Source: a virus
Direction: 5' to 3' (one strand)
DNA length: 22,064 bases
Virus record (IMG/VR): IMGVR_UViG_3300044858_003320
Location: 1 to 22,064 of that record
Part shown: piece by piece, positions 19,523 through 22,064 of the stretch
Layout: the number at the start of each line of letters is the position of its first letter
Position numbering within the stretch: the first letter of the stretch is position 1
Notes under the pieces: model-generated
Told to the model about the DNA's origin: nothing
The model's database searches: none
What the model saw: the letters and a program-made list of their open reading frames with translations, nothing else
Program-made: the position numbers and the translations under genes

Positions 19523-20188
19523 ATGAATGTTAATGATATGTATCGTATTTGTCAGTTTGCAGTTAATAAGGCGCAAAATGGCTATTTGACTCCATCTGAA
19601 TTTAATTTGACTATAAACCAAGCGCAAGTTTCATATCAAGATTACTTGTTGGGAGAGTTTCAGCAATATCAATATGGCAGACCACAGGCTAGAATAAATT
19701 ATAGCCAAAATCAAAATATTAGACAAAGATTAACACCATTACTTGTAGAAACTACATTAAATATTAATAGCACAACTGGACAATCACCTTATCCAGCTGA
19801 TTATGTTCAAACGGATACGGTAATAACATCATCATTTAATAGAGTAAGATACGTACAGCAAGATGCTTTGTATTCTTTTTATAATAGCCAAATTGATCCT
19901 ATTGCAACTAATCCTATTTATTTATTAGAGCCTACTGGATTTCAATTTTATCCTGTAACACTTGGAAGTGCAATTTTAACTTATGTGAAAGATGCACCTG
20001 AAATTGTTTGGGCTTATACCACTGTTAATGGCAGACCTGTTTATAGTTCTGGCACAAGTGTTCAGCCTGTTTGGGATAATGTAGATTTATTAGAAATAAT
20101 AGCTAGGGCATTAAAATTAATTGGCTTAAATTTACAAGACGGACAAGTACAGCAATATGCTAATCAAGTAACACAAACTGGGCAATAA
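19523..20188 (+). CDS. Ring/head-tail connector protein (1)
   Basis: This 221-residue protein has a start (MNVNDMYRICQFAVNKAQNG), then YLTPSEFNLTINQAQVSYQ and LGEFQQYQYGRP, that matches head-completion/ring proteins of crAss-like Bacteroidota phages as I recall them. Its C-terminal part (VWDNVDLLEIIARALKLIGL, NLQDGQVQQYANQV) is the usual helical end of adaptor-type proteins. It would sit between portal and tail in the ring stack. Expression likely begins at the promoter 17 bases upstream. The stop overlaps the next start (TAATG). The function is inferred from family and order. Confidence 0.65.
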   Translation: MNVNDMYRICQFAVNKAQNGYLTPSEFNLTINQAQVSYQDYLLGEFQQYQYGRPQARINYSQNQNIRQRLTPLLVETTLNINSTTGQSPYPADYVQTDTVITSSFNRVRYVQQDALYSFYNSQIDPIATNPIYLLEPTGFQFYPVTLGSAILTYVKDAPEIVWAYTTVNGRPVYSSGTSVQPVWDNVDLLEIIARALKLIGLNLQDGQVQQYANQVTQTGQ

Positions 20189-20814
20189 TGACTAGATACG
20201 CATTTATAGAAAGAATATTAAGACAAATATATAACGGACAGCCATCCGATGATTCAAGTATTACATACAATCAAGTTAATCAATGGCTTAACGATGCTAT
20301 TGCATTAGCAGCTAGAAAAAATTATACAGATAGTATTCAAATGGATGGGGTAGCTTATGTTAATAATTCATTTTATACTACATTTAAAGCATTGCCAGTT
20401 GTAAATGAAAACGTTACAACTTATTCAATCTCATTGCCTGTAATACCTGTTGCATTAGGTCAAAACGAAGGTGTTGCGACTTTGCAATTTGTAGGTGAAG
20501 GGAAAATTTCTCAAACAGCTATACCATTAAGCACAAATCAAGTTGGCTATATAGATAGCATTAGACCAATTCAGAATAAATTATTATATTGGATTGAAGG
20601 TAAAAATATATATGTAAGATCATCTATATTGTTATCTCAATATACTGCAAATGTAAGAATGATTAGTGGAGGTGATTCTACTAATTTACAATCTACATTA
20701 ATTATACCAGATGATTATATTCCAATGATGATTGAATATATCAAAGCTCAATTAGCATTTGAAAGATCAAGACCAATAGATACAAGTAATGACGGAGTAG
20801 ATAACAACAACTAA
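20188..20814 (+). CDS. Ring/head-tail connector protein (2)
   Basis: This 208-residue protein has RYAFIERILRQIYNG, ITYNQVNQWLNDAIALAARK, TLQFVGEGKISQTAIPL and VRMISGGDSTNLQSTLIIP, then YIPMMIEYIKAQLAFERSRP. I recognise the pattern as a conserved virion protein in crAss-like and aquatic Bacteroidota phages, placed between the other ring proteins. A ring or connector role is inferred. It is translationally coupled to the previous gene (TAATG) and is followed 7 bases later by the co-chaperonin gene. The C-terminal DGVDNNN is acidic and probably disordered. Confidence 0.65.
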   Translation: MTRYAFIERILRQIYNGQPSDDSSITYNQVNQWLNDAIALAARKNYTDSIQMDGVAYVNNSFYTTFKALPVVNENVTTYSISLPVIPVALGQNEGVATLQFVGEGKISQTAIPLSTNQVGYIDSIRPIQNKLLYWIEGKNIYVRSSILLSQYTANVRMISGGDSTNLQSTLIIPDDYIPMMIEYIKAQLAFERSRPIDTSNDGVDNNN

Positions 20815-20821
20815 ATAATAT

Positions 20822-21094
20822 ATGAAACCAATTAGAGATTTTGTTTTAGTAAAACCATTTGCACCAGAAGAAGTTACCGAAGGAGGTTTATTATTACCTG
20901 AAGGATACAGAGAAAGAAATTGCAAGGCAAAAGTTATTTCTGTAGGAAAAGGTACGGCTAAGATTAAAATGGAAGCTAAAAAAGATGACATTGTTTTCCA
21001 TATCAAAGGAGCAGGAGAACCAATCATTTTAGATAATGAACTTGTTTTCTTAATTCGTCAGAACGATATATTAGCTTACGCATCAAATAATTAA
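20822..21094 (+). CDS. GroES-like co-chaperonin
   Basis: This 90-residue protein matches the GroES fold along its whole length: MKPIRDFVLVKPFAPEEVTE (N-terminal strand and mobile-loop entry), GGLLLPEGYRERNCKAKVIS (mobile loop and next strand), VGKG, KKDDIVFHIKGAG and LVFLIRQNDILAYA. It is close to GroES length (about 97) with a gap before VGKG. Phage T4 gp31 is a GroES analogue that lets host GroEL fold the capsid protein; a like role for this product with the 17045 capsid protein is inference. It lies between two connector genes, so it is made with late virion proteins. Confidence 0.85.
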   Translation: MKPIRDFVLVKPFAPEEVTEGGLLLPEGYRERNCKAKVISVGKGTAKIKMEAKKDDIVFHIKGAGEPIILDNELVFLIRQNDILAYASNN

Positions 21095-21096
21095 AT

Positions 21097-21867
21097 ATGT
21101 CACAAGTTAGAAATTATATAACAATAGACTCTGTAATCAATGATTATATTGATGAAAGTGAGCAATCCGTACACAAATACGCTAAATTATACAATATAGC
21201 TGTAAGGGGTATGGAAAAACTAGGACTAGACTTTTTTTACAAAATAAGAAGTGTAAAAATCCCTATTGATACAACAAATTATACGGCACAATTGCCTAAT
21301 GATTATATTAGCTATACTAAAATAGGTGTATTAAATTCAGTAGGAGAAATAATCCCATTGAAGTTTAATAACAAAATGACATATTATGCAGACCAGCAGC
21401 CAGATAGATTGGAGTTGACTCAAGATAATACTTTAGCTACATGGTATCAACAAGATTTACCATTATGGTTTAATTACTGGGATGGATATGGTTTTCAAAA
21501 TATTTATGGATTACCAAGTGGTTCGCCATTTGTAGGTCAATTTAACATTGATGATTCAAATGGTGTAGTTCTTTTAAACCAGTATTTTTATTACTCTTAT
21601 TTAATGATTGAATATTTATCTAGTGGCAATCCAGAAGAAACATATTCTATACCAATTCAGTTTAGAGAAGCATTACTTTCGTTTATAGCTTGGAGAGATA
21701 TAGCTAGTATGCCAAGTACAAGAAAGGGCAATTTGGGCGACAAGAGAGATAGAAAGCAAGAATTCTATAATCAAAGAAGAATTGCTAATGCTCAATTTAA
21801 GCCATTATACTTAATGCAAGCTTACGAACAAAATTTAGACACTCAAAGAATGACTGTTAAGGCATAA
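21097..21867 (+). CDS. Connector or tail-hub protein preceding stabilization gene
   Basis: This 256-residue protein has RNYITIDSVINDYIDESEQS, HKYAKLYNIAVRGMEKLGLD, LPNDYISYTKIGVLNS and EALLSFIAWRDIASMPSTRK followed by KRDRKQEFYNQRRIANAQFK. The set matches a conserved virion protein that sits just before the tail stabilization gene in crAss-like phages, from memory. It is likely part of the head-tail ring or tail hub. It starts 2 bases after the co-chaperonin stop and 3 bases before the next gene. I see no membrane segment or enzymatic motif. Confidence 0.65.
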   Translation: MSQVRNYITIDSVINDYIDESEQSVHKYAKLYNIAVRGMEKLGLDFFYKIRSVKIPIDTTNYTAQLPNDYISYTKIGVLNSVGEIIPLKFNNKMTYYADQQPDRLELTQDNTLATWYQQDLPLWFNYWDGYGFQNIYGLPSGSPFVGQFNIDDSNGVVLLNQYFYYSYLMIEYLSSGNPEETYSIPIQFREALLSFIAWRDIASMPSTRKGNLGDKRDRKQEFYNQRRIANAQFKPLYLMQAYEQNLDTQRMTVKA

Positions 21868-21870
21868 AAA

Positions 21871-22064
21871 ATGATAATAAATACTCCTTTTAGCGGAAAA
21901 TTAAACTTAGATGATGCTGATTATAGAATTAGTAATAATGACTATATTGATGCCTTAAATATAACAAAAGATGCTCAAGGGCAAGCTAAAGATAAAGTTG
22001 TTTCCAATATACAAGGAAATACTTTAATACCATATACAGCACCTAATGGTACAAATAAAGTTAT
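21871..22064 (+). CDS. Tail stabilization protein, 5' end only
   Basis: A 64-residue N-terminus (MIINTPFSGKLNLDDADYRI, then SNNDYIDALNITKDAQGQ, then KDKVVSNIQGNTLIPY) runs off the right edge. It matches the start of the tail 'stabilization' protein of crAss-like podoviruses, as I recall it, which contacts the tail hub near the portal ring. The ATG follows the previous stop by 3 bases. Only the first residues are visible, so length and domains cannot be judged. Confidence 0.65.
   Translation, partial: MIINTPFSGKLNLDDADYRISNNDYIDALNITKDAQGQAKDKVVSNIQGNTLIPYTAPNGTNKV

Noticed and set aside
178-21867. TAG or TGA recoding as in some crAss-like phages
   Set aside because: TAG ends five genes at sensible boundaries and no gene needs TGA or TAG read-through to be complete.

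Overview
The window looks like part of the genome of a tailed phage (or prophage) that infects a member of the Bacteroidota. Four things point there. The sequence is AT-rich. Gene starts are preceded by A-rich stretches instead of Shine-Dalgarno sequences. Several intergenic regions carry the Bacteroidota/Flavobacterium-type -7 box TAnnTTTG, sometimes with a TTTG about 18-20 bases upstream. The virion genes resemble those of crAss-like and related short-tailed Bacteroidota phages: large terminase, about 800-residue portal, scaffold, major capsid protein, ring/connector proteins, and the start of a tail 'stabilization' protein. No integrase, rRNA, tRNA or CRISPR array was seen, and lysis genes are not evident here. 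Stop codons are TAA (32) or TAG (5) and never TGA in the 37 complete genes listed.

Layout. (1) 1-1564, plus strand: a twin-repeat promoter/operator, then small genes: an acidic hypothetical, a ribbon-helix-helix protein, a Dps/ferritin-like protein and two small basic proteins. (2) 1566-3633, minus strand: a tightly packed, probably early operon with a YqaJ/lambda-exonuclease-type nuclease and small hypotheticals, two of them with Cys pairs. (3) 3785-4599, minus strand: a NinG/Rap-like zinc HNH protein and two small upstream genes, ending in tandem terminators. (4) 4727-8715, plus strand: a Cro/CI-type HTH protein opening a replication operon: DUF4373-type initiator or helicase loader, a primase-polymerase/helicase fusion, SSB, a winged-helix protein and two tiny basic peptides. 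(5) 8730-9378, minus strand: two paralogous small proteins, one with a Thr-Ala-Pro tail. (6) 9484 to the right edge, plus strand: packaging and virion genes, including a GroES-like co-chaperonin and a second possible GroES-like barrel protein next to the terminase.

How it may work together. An 11-base motif TTAAYTTAATT lies at the start of four transcription units: two copies before 178, two before the 3633 gene, one inside the -33/-7 spacer before the 4599 gene, and one inverted copy before the 9484 gene. This suggests one phage regulator controls several operons; the HTH protein at 4727 and the RHH protein at 445 are the obvious candidates. Two later starts, the portal (TTG start) and the ring-like gene at 19523, share a different element, GTATATTTG, 17-18 bases before the start codon. 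That suggests extra promoters inside the virion operon. Names resting on family recognition are from memory and were not searched.
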